From JAYWXI01 sp036016955 (lineage in GTDB: Bacteria > Bacteroidota > Bacteroidia > Flavobacteriales > Weeksellaceae): a stretch of DNA of 64,000 nucleotides. Positions 49,646 through 59,171 of the stretch are shown here, piece after piece (within the stretch, counting starts at the first letter, position 1; every line of letters starts with the position of its first letter). The DNA lies in assembly GCF_036016955.1 (NCBI RefSeq), contig NZ_JAYWXI010000009.1:62001-126000 (forward strand), read 5' to 3'. A program made the position numbers and the translations under genes. Below the pieces are notes generated by a model. That model was not told the DNA's origin and ran no database searches. It saw nothing but the letters and a program-made list of their open reading frames with translations.

Positions 49646-50653
49646 TTAAGTAACAATAAAGCTTAGGTTTTCCCCATTTAAATGCAGTGCTGTTTTGGTG
49701 TTGTTTGTAAATAAGCTTCCTGTTCCCAGTCCTTGAGGTAGCGGGCTTTGTTTCGTGTAAGTGTATTGTGCGATGGCATTGAGGCCGACATTGCTCTCTA
49801 ATGCAGAGGTAATCCACCAGTCGGAGCCTTGCTTTTCGGCGGAGTAAATCCATTCGTCGGTGCCGGAGAAACCTCCTACTAAGGCGGGTTTTAAGATGAT
49901 GTATTGCGGTTGAATGTGGCTAATGAGTTTTTCTTTGTCTTCGGGGGAGTGGATACCGATGAGTTCTTCGTCTAAGGCGATGGGGGTAGGAGTATTTTGG
50001 CAAAGTTCAGCCATGGTGTCGGCTTGCCCGGCTTTGATGGGTTGTTCAATGGAGTGGATTTCGAGTTGGGCGAGTTGTTCTAAAACCTTGGGGGCTTGGA
50101 TTGGTGAGAACGCTCCATTGGCATCGACCCGAAGCTCCAGTTCGTTGGCAGGGAATTCATTCCGCAGATTTTTAAGAATTTGGTGTTCTTCTTCCCATCT
50201 TACTCCGATTTTTAGTTTGATGCATCGGAATCCCACGTTTAATTTTTCTTTAATTTGGCTTTTCATGAAGTCCGGAGAGCCCATCCAGATTAGCCCGTTG
50301 ATTTTAATGGCGTCTTTTCCTTCCGTGAAACGGCTTGGGAAGTAGAGGTTTTTGCCGTGTTTTAGGTTTAGAATGGCTTGTTCGTAGCCGAACCATAAAG
50401 AGGGAAATGGGCGTAGTTCTTCTTTTAGACGCTCTGGGGCTTCGTTAATGTGGTTGCAGAGCCATTGCAATCGGTCTTCATAATGGGGCAGGTCGTCCGC
50501 GCTGAGACCTCTGAATAAGGCGCATTCGCCAATCCCGTAGCGGTCGTTTTCGGAAACCTCCAAAAAATAAGTTTCTTTTGTGTGCAGAACGCCGCGGGAA
50601 GTTCCTCCCGGGATTTTAAAGTTGAGGGTATAGGGGCGATAAGTTGCTTTCAT
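49646..50653 (-). CDS. menC: o-succinylbenzoate synthase (enolase superfamily)
   Basis: 335 residues. Enolase-superfamily active-site pattern: KLKIG (Lys), RVDANG (Asp), IEQP (Glu), LDEEL (Asp) and ILKPALVGG (Lys), in the order and spacing of MenC. The enzyme makes o-succinylbenzoate for menaquinone, the respiratory quinone of this group. No other men gene is adjacent. Its ATG directly follows the T tract of a terminator hairpin, an odd arrangement; see the terminator entry. Confidence 0.9.
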   Translation of the reverse strand: MKATYRPYTLNFKIPGGTSRGVLHTKETYFLEVSENDRYGIGECALFRGLSADDLPHYEDRLQWLCNHINEAPERLKEELRPFPSLWFGYEQAILNLKHGKNLYFPSRFTEGKDAIKINGLIWMGSPDFMKSQIKEKLNVGFRCIKLKIGVRWEEEHQILKNLRNEFPANELELRVDANGAFSPIQAPKVLEQLAQLEIHSIEQPIKAGQADTMAELCQNTPTPIALDEELIGIHSPEDKEKLISHIQPQYIILKPALVGGFSGTDEWIYSAEKQGSDWWITSALESNVGLNAIAQYTYTKQSPLPQGLGTGSLFTNNTKTALHLNGENLSFIVT

Positions 50654-50683
50654 AAAAAAAAGTCAGAGGAGGTCTCCTCTGAC
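50654..50683 (-). terminator. terminator of fbp, ending at the menC start codon
   Basis: On the minus strand: GTCAGAGGAG-AC-CTCCTCTGAC (50683-50662) then eight T (50661-50654), and the menC ATG begins at 50653. It should end the fbp transcript, so menC must depend on read-through or on a promoter overlapping this site. Confidence 0.85.
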
Positions 50684-50713
50684 CGGGTTTAGGTTTGTGG
50701 TATTTTTTTATCG

Positions 50714-51733
50714 TTAATCCTTTATGGCATCCATGCGCATGAATTCTTCGGCTTTTTCTACCATTTCCACGCTGCCGCAGAAGAAAGGAACGCGCTGGTG
50801 AAGCTCGGTGGGTTCAATCTCCATGATTCTTCGGAAGCCGTCGGAGGCTTTACCGCCGGCTTGTTCTGCCAAGAAAGCCATGGGGTTGCATTCGTACAAA
50901 AGCCTTAGTTTTCCGTTAGGAGCATTGGCGTAGGACGGGTACATATAGATGCCGCCTTTAATCATGTTTCGGTGGAAATCGGAGCATAGCGAACCGATGT
51001 ATCTTGAGGTGTAAGGACGGTCGCCTTCCATCATTTGGCAGTATTTCAGGTAGTTTTTAACCCCTTGGGGGAATTTGATGTAATTTCCTTCGTTGATGGA
51101 GTATATTTTTCCTTTTTTAGGGAATTTCATGTTAGGGTGGGACAGGTAATAGGTGCCCAGGCTCGGATCCAAAGTGAAGCCGTTAACGCCGTTTCCGGTG
51201 GTGTAAACAATCATGGTGGAAGAACCGTAAACCACATATCCTGCTGCCACCTGATTAACTCCTTTTTGTAGGAAGTCTTTCATTTCCACGGGGCTTCCGG
51301 GCTCGGTTACTCTTCGGTAGATGGAAAAAATGGTTCCCACGGAAACATTGACGTCGATATTGGAGGAGCCGTCCAAAGGATCGATAAGGACGACGTATTT
51401 GCTCAAGTGGCCGTTGTTTCCGCTTTGGATTTCGATGTAATCGTCGCTTTCTTCGGAGGCGATACCACAGACCACCTCGCGTTGGGATAGTGCGGTGATG
51501 AAAATCTCATTGGCCAGTACGTCCAGCTTTTGTTGGTCTTCTCCTTGGACGTTGGTGTGGCCTGCGCCTCCCAAAATGTCGGCTATGCCGGCCTTGTTTA
51601 CTTCGCGGTTAACGACTTTTGAGGCGAGCCGTATGGCGCTGAGCAGTCGGGAAAGTTCTCCGGTAGAGTACTGAAAATCATCTTGTTTCTCGATAATAAA
51701 TTCGCCTAAAGTTTGTAGTGCCTGATCTCCCAT
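50714..51733 (-). CDS. fbp: fructose-1,6-bisphosphatase, class 1
   Basis: 339 residues. Motifs DEIFITALSQREVVCGIASEES (metal site), VLIDPLDGSSNIDVNVSVGTIFSIY (catalytic metal-binding block), and KLRLLYECNPMAFLAEQAGG with GFRRIMEIEPTELHQRVPFFCGS at the end. It is the class 1 FBPase of gluconeogenesis. It runs toward menC and ends at a strong terminator. Divergent from the aspartate kinase gene across a 203-bp gap. Confidence 0.96.
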   Translation of the reverse strand: MGDQALQTLGEFIIEKQDDFQYSTGELSRLLSAIRLASKVVNREVNKAGIADILGGAGHTNVQGEDQQKLDVLANEIFITALSQREVVCGIASEESDDYIEIQSGNNGHLSKYVVLIDPLDGSSNIDVNVSVGTIFSIYRRVTEPGSPVEMKDFLQKGVNQVAAGYVVYGSSTMIVYTTGNGVNGFTLDPSLGTYYLSHPNMKFPKKGKIYSINEGNYIKFPQGVKNYLKYCQMMEGDRPYTSRYIGSLCSDFHRNMIKGGIYMYPSYANAPNGKLRLLYECNPMAFLAEQAGGKASDGFRRIMEIEPTELHQRVPFFCGSVEMVEKAEEFMRMDAIKD

Positions 51734-51866
51734 TTTTGGTAATTTTCTTTTCCCGTAAATTTCGGAAAATTATTTTAAATCTTCCCTATCGGTATCGGGA
51801 AATGATGCAAATCATAAATTGAAAGGCTTTTTTGAGGCTTGGTTTTTTCAATTAATGATAAATTAA

Positions 51867-51874
51867 TACTTTTG
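51867..51874 (+). promoter_or_regulatory. -7 element of the aspartate kinase gene
   Basis: TACTTTTG, a full TAnnTTTG match, 62 bases before the ATG; no well-spaced TTTG is seen. Confidence 0.4.
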
Positions 51875-51936
51875 AGAATTATTTTCGCGGGAAGCAGAAA
51901 ACTTGTGGAAGTAAAATCATTAAACCCACCTTTTAG

Positions 51937-53175
51937 ATGAAAGTATACAAATTCGGGGGAGCTTCGGTGAAAGACGCTCAAAGTGTGCGAAACGTTTTGA
52001 CGGTTTTGAGCAGTCAGGGGTTTGAAGAATGCCTGTTGGTGGTTTCGGCGATGGGAAAAACCACCAATGCCTTGGAAAAGGTAGTAGAGATATATTTTAA
52101 AAATGAAAATCCTCAGGCGGCGCTTCGGGAGGTGAAGCAGATGCATAAGGAAATTGCCGAATCGCTTTTTCCCCAGGGGCATTCGGTGTTTGATGAGATT
52201 TCGCTTTTTTTTGATGATATTGAGTCTTTTTTGCGGCGGAACAAGTCGCCTAATTATAATTTTGTTTATGATCAGGTGGTGGCCTGCGGGGAGTTGATTT
52301 CCTCCAAAATACTGAGTGAATTTTTGACGCTTGAAGGTCTAACTAACCAATGGTTGGATGCAAGGGATTTTATTAAAACCGATGCGACTTACCGTGAGGG
52401 GCAGGTGGATTGGGGCGAAACGGAAAAAAAGATCGCTTCCTTGGATCGGAATAAAAGCTATGTTACCCAAGGGTTTATCGGTTCCGATGACAATAACTTT
52501 ACGGTAACCTTGGGGCGTGAAGGCTCGGATTATTCGGCGGCGATTTTTGCCTACTGCCTTGAGGCGGAGGCCATGACGATATGGAAGGATGTTCCCGGGG
52601 TAATGACGGGGGATCCCCGAAAATTCAGTGGGGTGAAGCTGTTGAAACATATTTCTTACGAAGAGGCTATAGAAATGGCTTATTATGGGGCTTCGGTGAT
52701 TCATCCTAAGACGCTTCAACCTTTAAAGCAGAAAAACATTCCTTTTTTTGTGAAATCCTTTCTTTCTCCGCAGGAGCCGGGAACCAAAGTGGGGATTTCC
52801 GAACAAAACGAATATACGGAGAGCTATATTCTTAAGGAAGGGCAGGTGTTGATGCGTATTTCCACCAAAGATTTTTCCTTTATAGCGGAGGAGCACCTTA
52901 GTCTTATTTTCACGGCTTTGGCTAAATTCAGAATTAAAATATCGCTGATGCAGAATTCGGCGATTTCTTTGGCGCTTTGCCTGGAGGACAAATATCAAAA
53001 CATTGAGAATTTGCGAAACGAGCTCTGTGGTAATTTTGCCGTGGAAATCACCAAGGAGGTTTCGCTTTATACCATAAGGAATGCGGACGTAAAGGATTTG
53101 GATCGGTTGTATAGTGGGAAGAAGGTGCTTTTGGAGCAGCTTTCCAAGAATACGGTTCAGATGGTTATTCAATAA
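51937..53175 (+). CDS. lysC: aspartate kinase, monofunctional
   Basis: 412 residues. N-terminal kinase motif KVYKFGGASVKDA, FIGSDDNNFTVTLGREGSDYSAAIFA, and the substrate-site region VPGVMTGDPRKF. C-terminal ~110 residues are ACT-like (EGQVLMRISTKDFSFIAEEHLSLIFTALAKFRI) for feedback control. Monofunctional, without a fused homoserine dehydrogenase. It starts the lysine/threonine/methionine branch. The olsF-type gene follows 15 bp later and is probably co-transcribed. Confidence 0.94.
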   Translation: MKVYKFGGASVKDAQSVRNVLTVLSSQGFEECLLVVSAMGKTTNALEKVVEIYFKNENPQAALREVKQMHKEIAESLFPQGHSVFDEISLFFDDIESFLRRNKSPNYNFVYDQVVACGELISSKILSEFLTLEGLTNQWLDARDFIKTDATYREGQVDWGETEKKIASLDRNKSYVTQGFIGSDDNNFTVTLGREGSDYSAAIFAYCLEAEAMTIWKDVPGVMTGDPRKFSGVKLLKHISYEEAIEMAYYGASVIHPKTLQPLKQKNIPFFVKSFLSPQEPGTKVGISEQNEYTESYILKEGQVLMRISTKDFSFIAEEHLSLIFTALAKFRIKISLMQNSAISLALCLEDKYQNIENLRNELCGNFAVEITKEVSLYTIRNADVKDLDRLYSGKKVLLEQLSKNTVQMVIQ

Positions 53176-53190
53176 AAAACAAGAGAAACG

Positions 53191-55017
53191 ATGGGACTCG
53201 TCACTAAAGAGGATTTAATAAAAGCAACGGGGCTTTCCAAGATGGGCTTGCTGAAGGTTCCGTTGGCAGGAGCGATGATGAAGCTGGCTAAATTGGATGC
53301 GGTCAATAAGCTTTATGATAAGATAAAAGATAAGAAAGGCGCCGATTTTTTCGAGGCATTTTTAAAGGAGCGAAAACTCAAGTATATCGTTTTTGAAGAG
53401 GATTTGGCTCGTATCCCCAAAAGCGGACCGTTTATTTTGGTTTCCAATCATCCGTTGGGGGCGATAGACGGGATTTTGATGACGAAGATTCTGAGCGAAA
53501 TCCGACCGGATTTTAAGGTGATGGGCAATTTTCTTTTGGAAAAAATTGAACCGATGAAGCCTTATGTGCTTTCGGTTAATCCGTTTGAAGGACGAAAGGA
53601 GGCGTACAGCAGTACCTCCGGAATGCGAGAAACGCTTAAGCATTTGCAAGAAGGCGGCTGTGTGGGGATTTTTCCGGCGGGGGAGGTTTCCAATACCAAT
53701 AACGAATGGGGAGAGGTAAGGGATAAAAAATGGCAGAAGCCGGTGCTTAAACTTATCAAAAAGGCAAAAGTACCGGTGGTGCCGATGTATTTTCATGCCA
53801 AAAACAGTGCTTTATTTTACCAAATGGCTAAACTTCATCCGGATTTGCAGACGTTGATGTTGCCTTCGGAGATGCTGCGTAAGCGGGAAAATCCGATTCG
53901 GATTCGTATAGGCAAGCCCGTTACTCCGAAAGTCATTGGGGAACAGGAATCGGTGGAGGAATTGGGCGAGTTTCTTTGCGGAAAGATTCAGATGTTGAAG
54001 AATTATTACGAGCGTCGCAAATCGTTGCCGGAAAAGCTCAACTTGCCTAATCTCAAACTGAGTTTGCCTCTCTTGAAAGAGGGCAATGTGGTGGCTAATA
54101 TCATTGACGAAACCCCACGGGAAGACATGGAGGCCGAGATCGAAAAACTGTATGCGGCGGATAAAATGCTTTTCAGAAACGGGGATTACGAAGTTTTCTT
54201 TGCCGAGTACCACGAGATTCCGTCTATTATTCGGGAAATCGGAAGGCAAAGGGAGATGACTTTTCGGGAAGTGGGCGAGGGAAGCAACCTTCCGTTTGAT
54301 TTGGATGAATACGATCCGCACTATCATCATTTGTTTCTTTGGGATCGGGCGGCGAAGACCCTTGCGGGGGCTTACCGTATGGCTTTGGGAAAAAAGGTGC
54401 TTAAAAGCCATGGGATTTCGGGGTTTTATACGGCGTCTTTGTTTGAGTTCGACCCGGAGCTTCAACCTTTTTTTAAGAAGGTGATCGAGATGGGGCGGGC
54501 CTATATATGGAAGGAGTATCAGCAGAAGCCTTTGCCTTTGTTTTTGCTTTGGCGGGGGATTGTGCATGTTTGCTTGCGGAATCCGGATCATAAGTTTTTG
54601 ATGGGAGGAGTGAGCATTAGTAACAAATTTTCGGAGTTCAGTAAATCGCTGATGATCGAATTCATGCGTTCGCACTACTACGATGCGGCGGTGGCGCAGT
54701 ACGTTCACCCGAGAAACGAATATAAAGTGAAGCTCAACGAGCGGGATAAGAGCTTCTTTTTGGATGAAGTGCAGTCGGATCTCAATAAAATGGATAAGAT
54801 TATTGATGACTTGGAGCCGGAGATGCGTATGCCTGTTCTGATAAAGAAGTATATTAAGCAAAATGCTAAAGTGATTGCTTTTAATGTGGATCCGGGCTTT
54901 AATGATGCGATTGATGGTTTGATGTATATTCGCATTAGCGATCTTCCGGAGAGTACTATTACGCCTGTTTTGGAGGAGATGGGGGAGCTGATTAAACAAG
55001 AAAGTGAAAAAAAATAA
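53191..55017 (+). CDS. olsF: bifunctional acyltransferase (OlsF-like, ornithine/glycine lipid synthesis)
   Basis: 608 residues. The N-terminal ~290 residues form a PlsC-type acyltransferase: SNHPLGAIDGIL (HxxxxD) and GIFPAGEVSNTN. The C-terminal ~290 residues form a GNAT-type N-acyltransferase (OlsB-like): EVFFAEYHEIPSIIREIGRQREMTFREV, DLDEYDPHYHHLFLWDRAAKTLAGAYRM, and ELQPFFKKVIEMGRAYI. This fusion is known as OlsF in Flavobacterium and Serratia, where it makes ornithine lipids in two acylation steps; in Bacteroidetes glycine lipids are an alternative product. It lies right behind aspartate kinase. Product assignment is by family. Confidence 0.85.
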   Translation: MGLVTKEDLIKATGLSKMGLLKVPLAGAMMKLAKLDAVNKLYDKIKDKKGADFFEAFLKERKLKYIVFEEDLARIPKSGPFILVSNHPLGAIDGILMTKILSEIRPDFKVMGNFLLEKIEPMKPYVLSVNPFEGRKEAYSSTSGMRETLKHLQEGGCVGIFPAGEVSNTNNEWGEVRDKKWQKPVLKLIKKAKVPVVPMYFHAKNSALFYQMAKLHPDLQTLMLPSEMLRKRENPIRIRIGKPVTPKVIGEQESVEELGEFLCGKIQMLKNYYERRKSLPEKLNLPNLKLSLPLLKEGNVVANIIDETPREDMEAEIEKLYAADKMLFRNGDYEVFFAEYHEIPSIIREIGRQREMTFREVGEGSNLPFDLDEYDPHYHHLFLWDRAAKTLAGAYRMALGKKVLKSHGISGFYTASLFEFDPELQPFFKKVIEMGRAYIWKEYQQKPLPLFLLWRGIVHVCLRNPDHKFLMGGVSISNKFSEFSKSLMIEFMRSHYYDAAVAQYVHPRNEYKVKLNERDKSFFLDEVQSDLNKMDKIIDDLEPEMRMPVLIKKYIKQNAKVIAFNVDPGFNDAIDGLMYIRISDLPESTITPVLEEMGELIKQESEKK

Positions 55018-55069
55018 CTTTGATAATCAGTTTGTTGTTATTTTTTTTGAAAAAAATAGTTCCAAAGAC

Positions 55070-55100
55070 TTGCGTCGTATAGAAAAAGGTTGTACTTTTG
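55070..55100 (+). promoter_or_regulatory. promoter of tRNA-Phe
   Basis: TTG at 55070-55072, 20-bp spacer, TACTTTTG at 55093-55100. Confidence 0.75.
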
Positions 55101-55119
55101 CAACATCAATTAAGGAAAT

Positions 55120-55192
<73 letters not shown>

Positions 55193-55227
55193 CTTTAAGG
55201 AAGAGTTTTAATTCTTCTAAAATTTTG

Positions 55228-55251
55228 AAGCCCCTTTTAGGGGCTTTTTTT
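55228..55251 (+). terminator. terminator after tRNA-Phe
   Basis: AAGCCCC-TTTTA-GGGGCTT and T tract. Confidence 0.9.
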
Positions 55252-55403
55252 ATGCTCTTGTTTTAAGGCTTTTCCTGAACTTTCTTTTTTGTGGAGGACC
55301 ATCAGGTGGGTTTGGCATTAGTAAAACTATTTTCCGAAAAATTTTATAAATTTCAGAGGTTTAATCTTTAACCGAAAGAGGATGTTAAAGCAAAACATGG
55401 CCG

Positions 55404-55757
55404 ATGAAGTTTAAGGTTTATTTTATATTTATTTTTAGTATGGTATCTTGCCTTGAAGTGGATTGCAATAGGCTCAGAGAGGTGTATTCGGAAGAAGAAT
55501 GTTTAATTGTCATAGAAAAGCCACCGAAACCATCGACTTGGTTTCATGCTGAAGGGATAAATCCGATGACCAATAAACCTTGCGAATGTAAAAGCGCAAA
55601 TAGGTGGTGGAGTTTGTACAGCAGCGAAATACAGCAAGGCGATACGATCTTTAAAAAGCGAGGCGAATTATCTTTCAATATTCATAAAAAGGATACGGTT
55701 ATTACACACTATTGGGAATGTAATGGTAAGGTTGATGGATGGAGAAAAACCGACTGA
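55404..55757 (+). CDS. hypothetical lipoprotein, Cys-rich
   Basis: 117 residues with signal peptide and lipobox (IFSMVSC). The mature protein has several Cys and aromatic residues (LEVDCNRLRE, NKPCECKSANRWWSLYSSEIQ, HYWECNGKVDGW). It is the first of three small exported proteins on the plus strand in a visibly AT-richer patch behind tRNA-Phe. I do not recognise the family; such tandem small lipoproteins are often immunity or orphan accessory genes. Confidence 0.6.
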   Translation: MKFKVYFIFIFSMVSCLEVDCNRLREVYSEEECLIVIEKPPKPSTWFHAEGINPMTNKPCECKSANRWWSLYSSEIQQGDTIFKKRGELSFNIHKKDTVITHYWECNGKVDGWRKTD

Positions 55758-55788
55758 AAATCAAATTAAATTGTCACAATAGGTAAAC

Positions 55789-56151
55789 ATGAGCAAAACA
55801 GCAAAAATTATATTGGTAATAGCCTTGCTTCCGCCATTTATATTTATGGGGTATTATTTTTTTAGTGGCGTTTTCGATAATAAAACAAGAAAAGATTATT
55901 TCATAGAGGATAGAAGAATGTTAGCGTTTAATTTTAAAATTGATACAATATTTGAAGATAAAAATAATCGTTATGTAGTCACCATGAAAGGAAAAAGTAA
56001 AAATGATATAGCAAGGTCTGAAGGGGGCTGGGAAAATTTCTTTAAAGTAAATGATTCCATAGTAAAGGAAAAAGATTCGCTAAAAATTTATATTTACAGA
56101 AATAGTAAACTGGACACTGTTTTAGATTATAATGCTGTTAGTATTAGGTAA
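55789..56151 (+). CDS. hypothetical membrane-anchored protein
   Basis: 120 residues. One N-terminal membrane helix (IILVIALLPPFIFMGYYFF) and a beta-rich extracytoplasmic domain (AFNFKIDTIFEDKNNRYVVTMKG; SLKIYIYRNSKLDTVLDYN). It starts 31 bp after the first lipoprotein. Same pattern of Lys/Asp/Asn-rich short strands as its neighbours; no known family. Confidence 0.55.
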   Translation: MSKTAKIILVIALLPPFIFMGYYFFSGVFDNKTRKDYFIEDRRMLAFNFKIDTIFEDKNNRYVVTMKGKSKNDIARSEGGWENFFKVNDSIVKEKDSLKIYIYRNSKLDTVLDYNAVSIR

Positions 56152-56209
56152 GGAGGTTTGCCAAGGTAACCAATGGAGAAGGGTGAAATAGAAAATAATA
56201 AAAAATGAA

Positions 56210-56677
56210 ATGAGAATGGAAAGAGGAGCCAAAATAATGAGTATACTTTTCTTTTTTCTGTTTATAGTCTCTTGTAGTTCGGATTACAAAAAGGAATATA
56301 AAAGTAAGGAAGATCCTGACAATAGCTTTATAGTTGAGACATTTGATAATAGGAGTAAAATGATAACATCAATGGCTTATCGGAATAAAATAACCGATTC
56401 TTTATACTTCCTAAGGGTAAATGATGAATTTTATCAGTGTGATAGAACTTTTTTGAAACAGAGTACAGTAAAAAATGCTCAATTTTCAACGGTTAAAGAG
56501 TATAGAATTCCAAGAACGCTCAATGCAGCTCATGACAGACTTATTATAAAAAGAGAGGGGGATGCATTTGTTACCATCAATAACATGAGTGGTGATGGGA
56601 CGGTTTATTTAAAATATTTTTATGATAAAGAGTATAAGATATTAAAGATTGAAACGATGGGAGTGGTGTATCAGTAG
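56210..56677 (+). CDS. hypothetical lipoprotein
   Basis: 155 residues; lipobox FLFIVSC (the true start may be MSILFFF at residue 10 instead of MRMERGAKIM). The mature part is charged and beta-rich (DSLYFLRVNDEFYQCDRTF; DGTVYLKYFYDKEYKIL). Third gene of the small AT-rich islet. No family recognised. Confidence 0.55.
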   Translation: MRMERGAKIMSILFFFLFIVSCSSDYKKEYKSKEDPDNSFIVETFDNRSKMITSMAYRNKITDSLYFLRVNDEFYQCDRTFLKQSTVKNAQFSTVKEYRIPRTLNAAHDRLIIKREGDAFVTINNMSGDGTVYLKYFYDKEYKILKIETMGVVYQ

Positions 56678-56767
56678 GAGTTAGGTAGGCTGAACAACAA
56701 GGGTTGGGGATTTAATGCCATTGGCCTGAGAGGAAGAAGGGGGATGGGTTGGGGCTGAAAATAGGAA

Positions 56768-57670
56768 CTAATGATTTTCCATTTTGGAAAGAACTTCGGA
56801 GCAATTGGCTTCGATGGTTTTGCAAATATCGGTGATGGCTACGGCGGTTTTATTTTCGGAGAACGGTTCGCCGTAGAGATTAGCGAGTTTGTTGATGGTG
56901 AGAAAGGCGGTGCTAATAAGAATCATGATAGGGAGTGCTAAAATTTCGAGATGGCTGTTTTCGCCTCCTAAGTCTATATCGCCTATGAAAAGCGGAATTA
57001 GAATGACGTAAAAACCGACGATGATTTTTGTAAATGCGCTGTAAATCATCAGGAAAGGGGTGTTTTTTATTCTTTCGGCTTTGCCCTGAATGTCGTAAAA
57101 ACGGTTGATGTGTTGCATCAGATCACTCTTTTCCGTGAATGAGGCGGGGACGAAATCGTTTTCGATTTCTTTGGTGAGGGCTAGTAGAATTTCGTTGGAA
57201 ATTTTATGTCCGGTGTAGATGCGGTAGGCTTCGAATAGTTGGTGGTTTTCTTGGTTTGTCTCTAGGGGAGAGTGGTGTATTTCGCTTTTGAGTTGCCTAA
57301 TGTAGAGGATGGTTAGTTTTACCAGGTTTTGGGCTTTGGTGGTTTGTTGGTTTTGGGCAAGAGTAAGATGATGGCCCGAACCGTAATAAGCGTAGATTTT
57401 GGCAACGAAGCTGCGGGTGTTGTTGGTAAGTTCGCCGAATATTTTTCGGGCTTCCCACCAGCGGTCGTAGGCGGAGTTCATCCTGAATCCCAAAAAGAAG
57501 GCTAAGGCGAGCCCGAAGACGGAGCCGATTTGTCCGGAGATTTTGTAGAGATGATCGCCGAAATATTCTTCTGTGCCAAAAACCAATAGGGCGTATAGGG
57601 TGGTGACGGCCAGGTAGGGCGAGGCGATTTTCAGGAGTTGTTTTCGGCCTTGTTTTTCTGTTTTTATCAT
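56768..57670 (-). CDS. bestrophin-family anion channel-like protein
   Basis: 300 residues. Conserved blocks FGLALAFFLGFRMNSAYDRWWEARKIFGELTNNTRSF and VIPLFIGDIDL...ILALPIMILISTAFLTIN. Four or more membrane helices in the pattern of bacterial bestrophin homologues (DUF/YneE type), pentameric channels. Ion preference differs between bacterial and animal members, so anion versus cation flow is not assigned. It follows the UMF1-type transporter gene by 22 bp on the same strand. Confidence 0.9.
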   Translation of the reverse strand: MIKTEKQGRKQLLKIASPYLAVTTLYALLVFGTEEYFGDHLYKISGQIGSVFGLALAFFLGFRMNSAYDRWWEARKIFGELTNNTRSFVAKIYAYYGSGHHLTLAQNQQTTKAQNLVKLTILYIRQLKSEIHHSPLETNQENHQLFEAYRIYTGHKISNEILLALTKEIENDFVPASFTEKSDLMQHINRFYDIQGKAERIKNTPFLMIYSAFTKIIVGFYVILIPLFIGDIDLGGENSHLEILALPIMILISTAFLTINKLANLYGEPFSENKTAVAITDICKTIEANCSEVLSKMENH

Positions 57671-57692
57671 GGGATTAGTGGGCGTTTCGGGG

Positions 57693-59171
57693 CTATTTTT
57701 GTTTTATTTTTAGCTTTACGAATCGAATTAGGACGAGTCCGGCGAAGAAAAACAAGGTCATGGATAGTGCGGCGTACCTCATGTTATTGAATTTTTCGAT
57801 GAGGGTGGCGAAAATGAAGGTTCCCAAAATGATGGCCAATTTTTCCAAAACGTCGTAGAAACTGAAATAGGTGGTGTTGTCCATGGAGTCTACGGGAAGC
57901 AGTTTGGAGTAGGTGGAACGGGACATGGCCTGAAGGCCGCCCATGACCAAACCGACAATGGCGGCTACGCCGTAGAATTGGTATTCCACGTAGGGGTTTT
58001 CGTTGTTTAGGAAGTAGGCGGATAGGCAGGCGACGATCCAAAGAATGACGGCGATGGAAATTACGTTTTTGTTTCCTATTCTTCGGGAAAGTCTTGAGAA
58101 AATCAGAGCGCCTATGATGGCTTCGATTTGAATAACCAAAAGGGTGGCGATTAGTTTGCCTTGGTCCAGATTAATTTCGCTTTTTCCGAAGAGCGTGGCC
58201 ATTAGGAAGATGGTTTGCATACCGACGCTGTAAAAGAAAAAGCTGGAGAGGAAAAACTTTAGGTTGCTATCGGCAAAGAGCTTGTTTCCTACTTTAAAGA
58301 GTTCCTTGAAGCTCTCTTTGGCCACGTCCAAATAAAAGTGGATGTTGGCTTTCAGAACCTCGAAAAATCCGCCGTTTTCTTTGTGTTTTTTGAAGATGTT
58401 TTTGTAGTTCAGGAGCACCAGATCTTTGGGGAGCTTGTCTTTTACCTGTCCGAATTTTGGAAGGTGTTTGAAGGTGTATTGGGAAAAACCGAACCACCAG
58501 GCGCCGGTTAAAAGAAAACTCATTCGGGTGAAAAATAGCTTTTGGGAGGCGTCTTTGGCTACGACCATAATTAGAGCGAGGCAAATCAGTACGAGCACTA
58601 CCGAGCCGATGTAGCCGTAGACGTAACCTTTGGCCGAAAGGGCGTCTTGGCGGTCTTGGGTGGCGATGTCGGGAAGGAACGAATTGTAGAAGACCAAACT
58701 TCCCCAAAATCCGATACTGGCCGTGATGCTGAAGAGTAATCCCAAAAAGACGTTGTTCATGCCGGTAAACATGGCCAGTCCCATGCAGGAGGTGGCACCG
58801 AGGTAGCAGAAGAATTGCAGAAAAGATTTTTTATTTCCGATGGTGTCTGCAAGCGAGGAAAGAAATGGTGAAAGCAGAACGACAATGAAAAACGATACCG
58901 TAAGCGAGTAGCCGTAGATGGCGTCGGGGTGGTAGGTTTCCCCAAAGAGGGTGATGGGGTAGCGTACGGGGACGTCAATCCATTGGCCGGTAGCCTCCAC
59001 GTATTCTTTTTTTTCAAATTGGGTGGTGATAATGGCGTAATAAATCGGAAAGATGGTGGAGGTAATCACTAAGGAATACACGGAGTTGGCCCAATCGTAG
59101 AAAGCCCATGCTTTCATGATTTTGGGGTTGTTCTTTATGGGGTTGGCCTGATGTTTTGCGTTTTCTGACAT
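57693..59171 (-). CDS. MFS transporter, UMF1/Atg22-like
   Basis: 492 residues from the ATG at 59169-59171 (MSENAKHQANPIKNNPKIMK); the longer frame covers a TATTTTTG -7 box at 59193-59200. Twelve predicted helices; the N-terminal AWAFYDWANSVYSLVITSTIFPIYY is typical of the UMF1/Atg22-like group. QAMSRSTYSKLLPVDSM is a signature loop of this group. Yeast members export amino acids from the vacuole; bacterial substrates are unknown. Confidence 0.9.
   Translation of the reverse strand: MSENAKHQANPIKNNPKIMKAWAFYDWANSVYSLVITSTIFPIYYAIITTQFEKKEYVEATGQWIDVPVRYPITLFGETYHPDAIYGYSLTVSFFIVVLLSPFLSSLADTIGNKKSFLQFFCYLGATSCMGLAMFTGMNNVFLGLLFSITASIGFWGSLVFYNSFLPDIATQDRQDALSAKGYVYGYIGSVVLVLICLALIMVVAKDASQKLFFTRMSFLLTGAWWFGFSQYTFKHLPKFGQVKDKLPKDLVLLNYKNIFKKHKENGGFFEVLKANIHFYLDVAKESFKELFKVGNKLFADSNLKFFLSSFFFYSVGMQTIFLMATLFGKSEINLDQGKLIATLLVIQIEAIIGALIFSRLSRRIGNKNVISIAVILWIVACLSAYFLNNENPYVEYQFYGVAAIVGLVMGGLQAMSRSTYSKLLPVDSMDNTTYFSFYDVLEKLAIILGTFIFATLIEKFNNMRYAALSMTLFFFAGLVLIRFVKLKIKQK

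Noticed and set aside
53812..54999. 395-aa open frame on the minus strand opposite the olsF-type gene
   Set aside because: Antisense shadow of a well-supported acyltransferase; rich in His/Arg/Gln with no domain.
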